Source: Mansonella perstans (taxonomy: Eukaryota > Nematoda > Chromadorea > Rhabditida > Onchocercidae). From it: 64,000 bases of DNA. Positions 53,672 through 64,000 of the stretch are shown piece by piece. The translations under genes and the position numbers were made by a program. The notes beneath the pieces were generated by a model, which saw nothing but the letters and a program-made list of their open reading frames with translations, did no database searches and had not been told where the DNA came from. The first letter of the stretch is position 1; every line of letters starts with the position of its first letter. Where the stretch lies: assembly GCA_037074765.1 (NCBI GenBank), contig JBAMDO010000198.1, positions 1 to 64,000 on the forward strand, in the 5' to 3' direction.

Positions 53672-56600
53672 TTACGGCATAATTAGTGCTTGAATATCGT
53701 AAAGTGAATCGACCAAAGACTTCTTAAAATGTTCAGCATTTGTTACAGCACAACTTTTAAATGAGGATGGTGCAAAGATGATATAATGTGATTGAATGTT
53801 GTATGAACAACCATAGCCATCTTTAACAACAGGCCCATAACAAAGGTATGTGTCACTTATTGAGGCGGAAGTTGTCACCTGCAACAAAACAAAAAAAAAA
53901 ATAGTTTGCTAAATCTTACTGTTCTACGTCATTCACAAGAAAAAAACATATATAATCAAGCACAATTGACAAACCTGGCTTGTTGATAACGGAAATCGCA
54001 TAGTTTCTGTCCATATAGGACCCTGAAAAAGATCTGGCATGTTTGATAACAATCCTTTGTCCACTTCCTCCTTAGCAAGTAACTGAAGCGCGCATAAATG
54101 ATTATCGATACCATAACCATGTATATTCTGCAAAACTTTTTTTTTATTACAAAAAAAAGAAAAGAATTTATTGATTACAAAATTTAAGTTTTCTTGAATT
54201 CTTGAATCAATCAGGGATTCATGGATTTAATGCAAATTTTATGTCAGTTTCTCTTGCAATACGATTGATATACCTCAAGTGTAATTTCTGCTTGCTTCTT
54301 TACTGCTTCTACAAACAATTTTTGCTTCTCATCCTGAAATATATTCGTTAAAAAAAAATTCATTTTTTTCACGGAAATCAAAGTAAAAAATTTTGGCTGT
54401 GTATTGATTTCATATTGTTAAGTGATAAAACTGGTTAGAACAAAGATTACTGTTACATTACTGCAGTATTTCTTCAATGTAATTTGTCGAAATCAAAATT
54501 TTTCGAAATAAAACCAAAGGAAACAATTAAATACACACTCGTGTTTTATTTTTCATTTGCATTGCTTGCACCCACAATAACGCTTGCGGTGTCGCAGAAC
54601 GAATGTTATCCACACGACCGTAACGAAATCGTCGGATGGACGCACTTTCATACGTTGACACTAAGTGTCCGTGCAATCTATACACAAAATGTATTACTAT
54701 GGTTTTTAAATTTTTTACAGAAAACTTTTTATTAAAGAGGATTTCATAAACGTAAACATATCCTGCAAATATATTAATAAAGGACGTGAATATCCGATTA
54801 AAGTAGGCTTTCCTGAAATGAATTAATTGATCAATGAAAACCTGTAGTAAGCAAGTTGCATCGTCAATTGAACAAAACCATCCGGACTAATTTTGCATGA
54901 TTTGATGAATTCTTTTCCAAATCCGTCAAAAATTAACACTTTTAAATTTAAATCATTGGCCAAACTAAAAAAAAAAAGGACAAATATGCAGAAATACATC
55001 AGATATCTAAATTATAAATGTTACTGCGAACAACAGACAATTTGTCATTGTCATCGGAAAATACTGAGATTATTTCTGAATTCAAATTTCCTATAGCTAC
55101 TTAATCAAGAATATTGATACCAAACTACAAATCAGACTGTTTTTTTTTTGATCTGTATCAACGATTCTAAATTTTGAAATCATTTCTCAACTTCTGAACT
55201 CTGTTTCATTTTTTTTTTGCTTTCAATCGGCTTTAAGGAATGTAAATTAAAAAAGTTTACTCATTGAAGACTTCAATTTGTTTTTGTAAAATTGATTTGG
55301 CATTTGACGATATGGTCCAGTGAAGTTCCAATGGAGTTATATTCTTTGTATTTTCATTCTAAAAAAAAGAAATTCTCTTTTATTGAAAAGTAATTTAAAT
55401 TAAAAGCATAGAACGAAAGAGAAGAAATTTCATTCATCAAGAAATTATATTAGTTACAAAAAAAGACAAAATAAAAAAATTGCTTTACAAGAAATTGAAA
55501 TTGAAACTGAATTTAAAACGAAAAAATAAGTTTAAATGTTGGTCAGTTTAGCATACCATATGCCGCTGTCCATTATTCTGCTTTACAAATTCCATAACAT
55601 ATTCGCCCAATTTTATAAGTACAATCCCCTCTGCAACCGAATGTTCTATGCATAATCCATTTGTACCGTCACTTGCAACAATAATCTGTTTATATTCCAC
55701 ATAATCCATTTGTACAACATTTTTTCAAAAAAAATGAAATGATTGTACTATGTGACAAAAATGTTACATAGTACAATCAATACGATTAACCAGTTACATG
55801 ATTTTTATTTTAATTAAAGTTATTTTTTTGAATTCTAACAAATTGAAATAATAAAAAATTCAAGAAGGTTAAAATACAATTAATTTCTATTTCAAAAACA
55901 ATCCATACTTGTATGGTTATATCGTACCAACGATTTAGGCCCAGTGCTTCGCTTCCAAAACCATGTAATAAATGCATTCCACGATATGCTAAATTACTTT
56001 CATAATTCTCAGACCATTTAATTGCGCTATGTGTATCGATGCAAACACCAAATGAAGCCGATTTGATCCAATTTAATGCTTCCCGATTCTGTTTATCTAA
56101 AATGTTTATTAGAAGTTGGGCATACTTCAATTTACAATATTTCAGTTTGAAAATTAGCTAATTAAATGTTCAATTACCTCATTGGCTTTTTTTTAACATT
56201 ACTATTTTTTATTTTGTCAGTTTTTTGGTTAGATAATATTTTTTTATCAGTTGACTATGTCAACAATTTCATTTTGCTTCTTGAATTCCAGTCATTTGAA
56301 CTAAAAAGATTAATGCTGCAACTTTTTTTTTCCTGAATTTTGTTTTGTTTGTGCAATATTTATTGTACTAAAAATCTATCTAAATAACTTGTAAATAAAA
56401 AATTAATCCAACAAATGGAAAAAAAAATCCACCAAAAATGAAATAAATAGTAGACTGAAATGATTCAAAGGATAATCAACAAAATAATATTACACCTAAA
56501 TTAATCAAAAAAAGAAAAATCCTAACAAAAATATTTTACAAAAAAAACCCAATTAGAAAATATTTCGACTTGTAAACAAAAATTTTATCAAACTTTTAAA

Positions 56601-59600
56601 CAACAAATTAATTAAATATTTTGACACTGAAATGAATTTTATATATGTTGAAAAAAAGGAAAAAAAAATTATAATTTTAACAAGCTTCATTATTTACAGT
56701 TTTCCATAAATTTTAATATATAAGTGAGTTTGACAAACAAAACGAACCTTCCTTCATAATATTCCAAAATCTTGCAGCATCGTTACGGTCACCTACACTG
56801 CCACCAGCAATATTAATATCTTTCATCTTGTCACCACCGGCTCGGCTCATTTCAACAACCTTTTCAAGTTGTTTTGCTATTTCCGCTTGTGACAACCGAA
56901 CACCATCAAGTCGAGTGAACACAACAAATGTCTGTATATCAAAGTATTATCATTATTTAACTTATAATACACTTCTATGTATTAGAGAAACACGTACAGT
57001 TGAAATATGTTACAGAATCTATTATCATCTGCAACATAAACTGAAAAACATTTGATAACAATAGACAAAATACAAGGAAACATCTATATCCATATCTATT
57101 TTTATAAAAATGGATTAGAGCAGAAGAATTTAATCTATTTGAATTTGATTATTCGGAAAAATAAAAAAACTTAAGTAAATTCAAATCTGACAAAAAAAAT
57201 GAAAATGTTACCAATTAATTGTTGATATTTTTTCTTTGCTCTGCTTTTTTTTCTTTCTCAACTTTTTTTTTCATTTTTCATTAATGAAATAGGAAAAAAA
57301 GTAATTATTGCGTAAATTTACCTGATTATTGCACATAACAAGTATATGCTCTTCGCAATTAATCACGTCATTTCCGTGAGAAATTGATTTGTAATGTTGA
57401 ATATCTAATGGAATACATGGTTCACGGTAACAGCGAAATATACGATCATATTGATCCATACACATATATTCTTTATTAAGACCTGTTGAAACTTCAAGCG
57501 GTATAAGTTTCCTGCAAATTACTTGTCATCTTTTCCCTTAATCATTTTCCTTTTCTTTTTTTGGACTAAAATTTGTGCAATGTTTAGATTTTTTGAAAAA
57601 TTTCCATCATAACTAAAAATATTGTAAGTTTCCGTTTTGCAATAGGTAGTTATTGTTATTATTATTGAACATTTCTTAGCGTTCTTGAGAAAATTTTTTC
57701 AAAAAAAAATTTAGTAGGCTATTGGAATAGCTATTATATGTTAACTATCCTTACATTTCCGATAACTTACCCAGCAAAATTGGGTACCCGTTTTAGACAT
57801 CTAAAGCCTGTTTTAAAAAAAAAAATGACATCTATGAAATATTACATAAAAATGACCCATTTGTCATTATGTTTGAAAATAAAAATTTAATCTAGCTCAA
57901 TGTCAATTGTTTATTTCATCTTTACATTAAATTCTTGAAATAGTTGCTCATGCATTAACATTATTGATCCCAAATTATTCCTAAAATTCATTAATAAAGC
58001 TAATTAAGGGAAAAGTTTTCAAAAATTTCGAATTTTCCGTACCTGTCAATTAAATCTTTATAATCACAAAATCCACGAATAAGCAATGATGTGTAACTGA
58101 AAAAATAATAATGATAATAATATGGGAAAGAAATGTTTTGTTTGAAATTCAAAAAAAAAAAAAAAACTATATAGTTTTTTATTGGAGCATTTTCAGATGT
58201 TGATAAAAATTTGCCTCAGTTGTTCGCCCAAATTGTTGAATTTTTGTTGTGGAAAGATATAAGCTGGATTAGAATTTACTGGTAATGGAAGTCTTACTTT
58301 CAAGTACATTTCCGGTAACCAGAATTGATTGATCTAAAAATGCTGATGTGTTTGAAAAAATGCTTTTTGATGCTCAAGGAAAATTTTTCACTCTTTCTAA
58401 TTATTGTGCAAACGATTTTTACATTGACCAATTTTTTCTTTTTTTTTACAAAACCTCAAATATCGTAACAATCGGAAAAGGAAACTGATAAACTTAAATC
58501 AAATTTACTGCAAAAAATTACATAAGCATTTCAATCTTAACTTCCAAAAATTTTCCTCGAACTTACCCAGTTATCTTTCTCATTTGCTATTTTTTCAAGT
58601 TTTTTTTGTAATTTTGCACCAATATTTCGAAAATCAACAATTGCTTTTTCAGTATGCGATAACTTTGTTTGATCGCTGTTAACCACCACGGATGCATATT
58701 CCAGATATCGTTTAAGAGTATGTTCCAGTGAAGGTAGTGGTGGTTTTGGAATAGCATTCTGGAAAATAGCTACCTAGATAAAAAAAGAATTAAAGAAAAA
58801 CGAATGTTCCTAATCCAATTTTTAAAAGCTCACTTATTTTTCATAACATTTCGTTTGTTGCAACCAGTAAAAATTTTATTACTTTTAAACAGATTCTAAG
58901 TTAATTTCAATGTCACATGTCATTAGATTTACATTCTATTTTATCAAATAGAAATACTGGTATTAAAAAATTAGAAAAAGCAACTTTCCGTGATAGTTAA
59001 TCCGGTAGTTTTTTAAAGATACAGCAAGCTCCTGCGACATTTTTATTCAGCAGTGATGCAACGATTCTTTATTTAGTAGTTAGAAGTTCAATGTTTCTCT
59101 TCTTTACTTTAATGCTTAAAATTTTAGAAAAATGTATAAAATTTCTTAAGACTCGCCTTCTGAACATCCGGATAGGTAGCTTTTGTTTCTTGCTTGCATA
59201 ACAAGAGTTTAAATATGTTAGATAAATGTAGACTATGATTACATTGGAAGCCTTTTATGAGTATCATTTTCATTCTATTACAATCAACTTCTCCTCGTTA
59301 AGCCGTCCTGTAAACTTCCCGATGTACGAATAATCCCGAAATTTTCGCTTAATAACCTTCATTTTTTCGCTTTTCCAACTATTTTTTATTTTTTTTATAA
59401 CTAATGATTTGAAATTCAGGTGCATCATAAGATTGAAACTTCGTTTTAAATGCTTTAAAATGCAGAGATTTTACGGATGGAAAAACATGCAAATAACGCA
59501 ATCGGATCCCATCGTTAAATAACGATCACCATGCAAGCAATAAAGATTTTTGTTTTCTTTGAAATTTTTGACCATCAGTTTACTAAATTTAAAAGCCTAT

Positions 59601-60965
59601 TGAAAAAAAAAATGTTAGATAGTGGAATAAATTTTACCAAGTATACATTTTAAAACTGGGGAAATTGCATCAAATAAATAAATTTCGATTACTAAGCATT
59701 ACACAGGGATTTTCAAAGGGAGAAAAAAATTCAGTGTTACGAATCACTTTTTATCGCTCCCTAGGGTAATTTGTCATCAAAGCAAGCTATTTTCCATATA
59801 TTAAGAAAATTTTAATTAAAGTTCTCTGACATCAGATAACAGAATCGCATTATAATCTTCCTGTGTCACTCCTCTAGTTATCGCATTATTGGGCACCACT
59901 TGATAGGCTTTCTAGATGTTTTATCACTGACATCACATTTCTAGGATATTTGACAACATAAGAAACGTAAAACGCCAGTTTTTTTCCGTTTTATATCTCA
60001 TTTTATAACAAACTTGATAGCGTTAGAATAAAAAGTCAAAAATTTCTGATTTTTCGTTCGAACTAAGAAATTAAGGCTTTTTTTCATGCAAATATAAAAA
60101 ATTTCAATTTCATAATAAAAACCTTAATTTATAAACTAATAAATTAAGGTTTTATTTTTTTTTTTTTTTTACTAATTTTTTTTTTTTTATGCAAAAATGA
60201 AAAACAAAACCTTAATTTTTTTTTGAAAACCTTAATTTTTTAGTTCAATTATTATTCCTCAATTTATGCAAAAATGTTTGTAATAATTAACTTACACTTA
60301 ATTAATTGTAAAATCGAGTAAAAAAAAACGATCTTTCGTTGAATGCATGCTTAATGCTTAATATCTTGCATACTGCTTAATATCTTGCAAAGTAATTTAA
60401 GACTTTCCTTTTTTTAAAAAAATCTTTCAGAAAAAATTGTAAACTATTCTGCATTTAAACAAATATTAATAAATATAAAATTGTTAAATGAAGTCAAGAA
60501 AAGCATATTCACAAGGAGTCAAAAAATAAATATTTGTGTGAATGGTGGGAGCGACAAAAATTTTTATAGCTCTACCTGTAATGTTTACACATCAAATCTA
60601 GTTTTGCAATTTTTCAATTGTTATTTTGATTTATAGCAGCACGAGAAAATTACTTTTGAATTAGATAATATAAATGTCTTCGATTCAGATGATTATCGAT
60701 TATTTTTTATTGTTAAAGTAATAAGAGTGTCAATCTTTACATTTCCTTTATTATTAATCCTTGCAAATCACATTTTTGAAATGTTCTTTGGTATTATTCG
60801 AAGTATATAAATTGATTGAAATGGACTTTCGCCTTTTTAAAATTTTCCTAAATTGGCAAAAATAAATGAAAAAGATCGAAGAAAAAAGAAACAAGTAAAA
60901 GAACTTACCTCATACCAGTCATTTGTCAAATTTTCTTTAACAACAGTACATTTGTTATCATTCAT
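53672..60965 (-). CDS. cha-1: Choline O-acetyltransferase
   Basis: Makes acetylcholine from choline and acetyl-CoA in cholinergic neurons; carnitine/choline acyltransferase family. Fifteen minus-strand exons: 60965-60909, 58773-58567, 58333-58215, 58096-58043, 57800-57771, 57511-57322, 56931-56748, 56096-55909, 55685-55557, 55358-55261, 54964-54842, 54677-54539, 54333-54274, 54127-53975, 53878-53672; 645 residues. Landmarks: [67 protein letters not shown]; the catalytic CIEHSVAEG with His358; [57 protein letters not shown]; and [15 protein letters not shown]. Nearly every block aligns with human ChAT. Intron 3 has a GC donor. An acceptor just upstream of the ATG (60985-60986) fits a leader exon shared with the transporter gene. 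Confidence 0.97.
55741..55778 (+). repeat. Near-perfect 17-bp hairpin in a cha-1 intron
   Basis: Arms 55741-55757 (gattgtactatgtgaca) and 55762-55778 pair with a single mismatch around a four-base loop. It lies in the intron between exons eight and nine of the choline acetyltransferase gene. No flanking element is visible. Confidence 0.85.
60060..60246 (+). repeat. MITE-like foldback in cha-1 intron 1
   Basis: An outer inverted pair (60060-60078, gaactaagaaattaaggct, and 60227-60246) encloses a perfect inner hairpin with 15-base arms at 60117-60131 and 60138-60152 (aaaaccttaatttat and complement) and long T runs. The core AACCTTAATTT occurs four times in both orientations. It resembles a small nonautonomous foldback element, but no target-site duplication is obvious. 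Confidence 0.6.
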
Positions 60966-63087
60966 TACCAATAATCGATAAATGCTGCAAACTTAACAAA
61001 ATTTTAATTGCAATAAAATTTGAAAATTTTTTTTGCTTTTATCATAAAAAACAATATATACATAGTAATTACTTTTAACATAAAAACATTATATACATAG
61101 TAATCACTGAAGAAACAAAATAAAACTTTTTCTTTCAGTCTTTAAAATAAATGTTATTTGTTTTTAAAGGCTGATCCTGTACAGTCCATGAATTGTTGTT
61201 GAATTTCAAAAATAATATAGAAAATAGAAAATTCCAATTATCGGATTATTTCATAAAATTTAAAACTTAAAGTCCAAAATTTAATAGAAATCCTCAATTC
61301 GTAGGTTCATTTCTTACCGCTCACTTCGAAATGCAGCAGCATATCAAAAAAAACGACTGCATATAATAATTCAAGTAACGTTTTTATCATAATGCTTAAA
61401 TTTCAAGAAATTATCCAAAATTCAAAGTTATAATTTGAAGAACGAAAATCCAGAAGTAAGGAATTGCACTAAACCATAAAAGATTAAGATTAGCTGGACA
61501 TATTTTCAAAGGTTGCGTTTATTTTTGGCCCATTCAAGCATTATCGCTGATTGGCATGATAGCTTTGTGCTTGCGAATAAAGGAAGAAGCAATTACTGAC
61601 TTTAGACTATTCCGATAAACGAATCTTTCCACTTTTTTTTTTGTCCGGTAAATTCACAGATGTAAAAGTTTGCTATAGTTATGTCAATATCGCACATTTT
61701 TTTCCCCCACTCTATGATAATAAGTTATAACAAATAATCTTTTGATAATGGTAATTCTATTTGTAACAACAATATTTTATTCATAATTTTCGATTGTTGA
61801 CATGTTGCAAATGATTTAAAATTTGAATTAAACTTGCAAAGATAAATTTAAACATTAGAGTTTAATTGAAATTTGGCAGCTACATTAGTTTGTAGCGCAA
61901 TCAGTACACTTAATTTCAGGTTACTACAGTTTTTTATGGAACTTTTTATTATCATCGCTATTATTATTATTACACAGATACTAATAAGCAACAAAAGGTG
62001 TGGTAGATAAATTTTAAATACATTTACGATACTATGATGGCATCAAAAAAATTTTAACATATTGATCTGCAGATTTTAGGTGCATTTAATCTCTTATAGA
62101 AAAAGTGCGGAGTTTTAATATTTTGATTAAAAATATAATAACTTGAACATTATATCGAAATTTGTTCATACATTAATTAACCTCTCACTTCATGACAATT
62201 CTGAAAGCCCAATACTTCTCAATTATCAATGCTAAAGCCAAATATGACGAGTTCAAATTTCACCTTTAAAAGAATTAAATCTGAAACACAAAGGTACTGT
62301 GCTACTGCAGGTAATCAACAGCTTTATCCCAAAATTAATGTTTTCATTTGTATGATAACATTTTTTTCTTTGAAAATATTCTTAAATTATCCATTCTGAA
62401 GTAAAAGTGGTAGATTTTTGAATGAAGTATATTGTTGAAAGTGATGAGCTTAATTCTGATCAAACCAAATGGTTAGAAATGCTCAAATTCTAGCTTAAAA
62501 TAAATGTACTAAAGTGAATTGGTATGATATTCCTTAATGTGGAAACAAAGGTTTCCATTAACAAATTTACTTCAGAAGTTTTCATCAACAAATTCACTAT
62601 CGTGATGAATGTCACATTTGCATTTTGTGACATGTGATAATTACTCTCTACTCTTAGCTTTATTGATAATTATCTTCCCCGCACAGTTCTTTCTTTCTTT
62701 CCTTCTTATTTCATTAATTTCATTTCTGCTCAATGATTCTTAATTATTAGTATATTTTGACTTCTACGCTTTATTATGAGCAAATTTAAATTTCATTCAG
62801 TTGCAGAAGTAAAATTATTTTTGCAAATATAGCTAAAACTATCATACATCAACGGCATGTACAAGCATATGGTAACAGGGAAATGAGAACACAGTTTGAA
62901 GATTATTTTAAAAAAAGTTACTACCACTATCATTGGAAGATCAAGAAAAAATGGAACAATTTCGACAAATCAAATCAGAACTTATCAGTAGTAGTGATAG
63001 ATAAAGGTAACAAATAGTGGTGGCAGTAATTAATAGTTATTAGTGAAATACTAATTTGATATCCTATTCATTCAAAGAAGTCTGCCG
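60966..63087. other. Spacer between unc-17 stop and cha-1 first coding exon
   Basis: About 2.1 kb on the minus-strand path of the cholinergic locus, expected to be intronic for cha-1 if a leader exon lies upstream of unc-17, and 3' UTR/downstream for unc-17. It contains an imperfect tandem duplication at 61042-61073 / 61079-61109 (core tatatacatagtaat) and no coding exon I can support. Confidence 0.55.
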
Positions 63088-64000
63088 TTACCACTGTACA
63101 TTTAACGGATCATCCGATATGTAAGCAGTAGGATGTGCTGGTACATTCCATTGATTTTCCGGTTCATTGCATTGCTGTTGAATGGCACCATAAGCTCGTT
63201 GCTGTGAAATATCGAAACTTTGTCCAGTAGTACTATCATTATCATTATCATTGGCACCGAATGGTGTTTGTTTCTGCTGTTTTTGTTGATGTTGCTTCTC
63301 TTCAAATGGCTGATACATATAGACTTGTCGTAAAATTGATAATACTGGTGTGTAAGCCATATTCAGAAAACAAATAAAAATATTTAGAGCCAAGAAACCC
63401 ATTGTTGCAACAATTTCTCCAGCAATTATTGGACCAAATGCATATGCCAAACTGTAGGAGATATCAGCAATCGCATAGACACTACCGTAAACGCTGACAT
63501 GACGTGTGTCAACCAAATATCCGAGCATTGGTAGCAGTGATGTGTCAATTAATGCCATTCCGAAACAAAGTGTTGATAATGGTATGATCAGTTGAAGAAC
63601 GGAATTGGTAAATGGTATCGCAAAACAACTCAAACCTTCCATGGCTAAGCCAATCGCTGCGAAAAGCCATTCTTTTTGTGGATAGCGGTGCATGAGACGG
63701 ACGGTGATGTAAACACCCAGAACATGTGGGAAGAATGGTGGAAACCATATAATACCAACCATCCATGGTGGAGTGTTTGGAATAGCGCTAGCCATCCAGG
63801 TTGTGATCGTCGGTTCCAAGAATGCCAAACTGATATTTGCGACGATAAGAGCACCAGAACAAATGGCAATGTATTTATCCATAAATAGACGCCACATTGG
63901 TGTACCCTGTATCCGTTCACCGGCTGGATTCACGCGTTTATTATCCGTTTTAGGTTGAATGACCATAAAAACCATGAAACCATCAAAAAGGCATATCAGA
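63088..64000 (-). CDS. unc-17: Vesicular acetylcholine transporter, C-terminal part (partial at right edge)
   Basis: Proton-coupled antiporter of the major facilitator superfamily that loads acetylcholine into synaptic vesicles (VAChT/SLC18A3; UNC-17). One open exon reads in from the window edge and stops at TAA 63088-63090, giving the last 304 residues, about half the protein. Conserved blocks are GERIQGTPMWRLFMDKYIA, NISLAFLEPTITTWM, PPFFPHVLGVYITV, FGMALIDTSLLPMLG, HVSVYGSVYAIADISYSLAY and AFGPIIAGEIV, covering roughly the last six membrane helices. The cytoplasmic tail is Gln/Asn-rich with a KQHQQ-type run, ending DPLNVQW, very close to the C. elegans ending. The Met at 63973-63975 is internal; the true start lies outside the window. 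It is upstream of cha-1 on the same strand, as in the conserved cholinergic locus. Confidence 0.96.
   Translation of the reverse strand, partial: LICLFDGFMVFMVIQPKTDNKRVNPAGERIQGTPMWRLFMDKYIAICSGALIVANISLAFLEPTITTWMASAIPNTPPWMVGIIWFPPFFPHVLGVYITVRLMHRYPQKEWLFAAIGLAMEGLSCFAIPFTNSVLQLIIPLSTLCFGMALIDTSLLPMLGYLVDTRHVSVYGSVYAIADISYSLAYAFGPIIAGEIVATMGFLALNIFICFLNMAYTPVLSILRQVYMYQPFEEKQHQQKQQKQTPFGANDNDNDSTTGQSFDISQQRAYGAIQQQCNEPENQWNVPAHPTAYISDDPLNVQW

Noticed and set aside
54484..54735. Plus-strand frame with a signal-peptide-like start
   Set aside because: Antisense to choline acetyltransferase exon twelve, which aligns with the family throughout.

Overview
The window reads as nuclear DNA of a parasitic nematode, most likely a filarial or other clade III species; the species cannot be fixed from sequence alone. 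It is strongly AT-rich. Its genes are split into many small exons with GT-AG introns, often with T-rich acceptors. Most start codons lie a few bases after an acceptor-like AG, as expected for nematode trans-splicing. The protein content is nematode-like, including a combined choline acetyltransferase / vesicular acetylcholine transporter locus. There are no prokaryotic operons, phage, CRISPR arrays or intact transposons. All exon models were built by hand from reading frame, splice phase and family knowledge. Homologies are pattern recognition, not database hits.

Layout. 0-3.1 kb: 5' part of a minus-strand NUP133-type nucleoporin running towards the left edge. 6.7-11.1 kb: complete IMP dehydrogenase (+). 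11.9-14.0 kb: TruA/PUSL1-type tRNA pseudouridine synthase (+). 17.3-18.8 kb: two-RRM hnRNP resembling SQD-1/Squid (+). 22.3-23.1 kb: LSM8 (+). 24.9-28.3 kb: unrecognised gene with a homeodomain-like segment (+). 29.8-30.5 kb: BLOC-1 subunit 2 (+). 30.5-35.1 kb: gene-poor, with CA/TG microsatellites. 35.1-40.3 kb: 380-residue orphan gene (+), whose 3' half is bracketed by a 234-bp inverted repeat. 40.4-41.0 kb: orphan minus-strand exons. 42.6-45.1 kb: HHEX/PHA-2 homeobox gene (-). 47.8-52.2 kb: 730-residue orphan gene (+). 53.7-61.0 kb: choline acetyltransferase (-). 63.1 kb to the right edge: 3' part of the vesicular acetylcholine transporter (-).

How the genes relate. The right end is the conserved cholinergic gene locus: one protein makes acetylcholine, the other loads it into vesicles. 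The transporter lies upstream of the first cha-1 coding exon on the same strand, as in C. elegans, where unc-17 sits inside the first cha-1 intron. The other genes look like unrelated housekeeping or developmental neighbours. IMPDH and PUSL1 are same-strand neighbours about 0.8 kb apart and could be co-transcribed, but this is unproven. The items most worth a second look are two GC-AG introns, the 234-bp inverted repeat, the duplicated splice acceptor and interrupted homeodomain-like helix in the 25-28 kb gene, and several unexplained coding-like islands.
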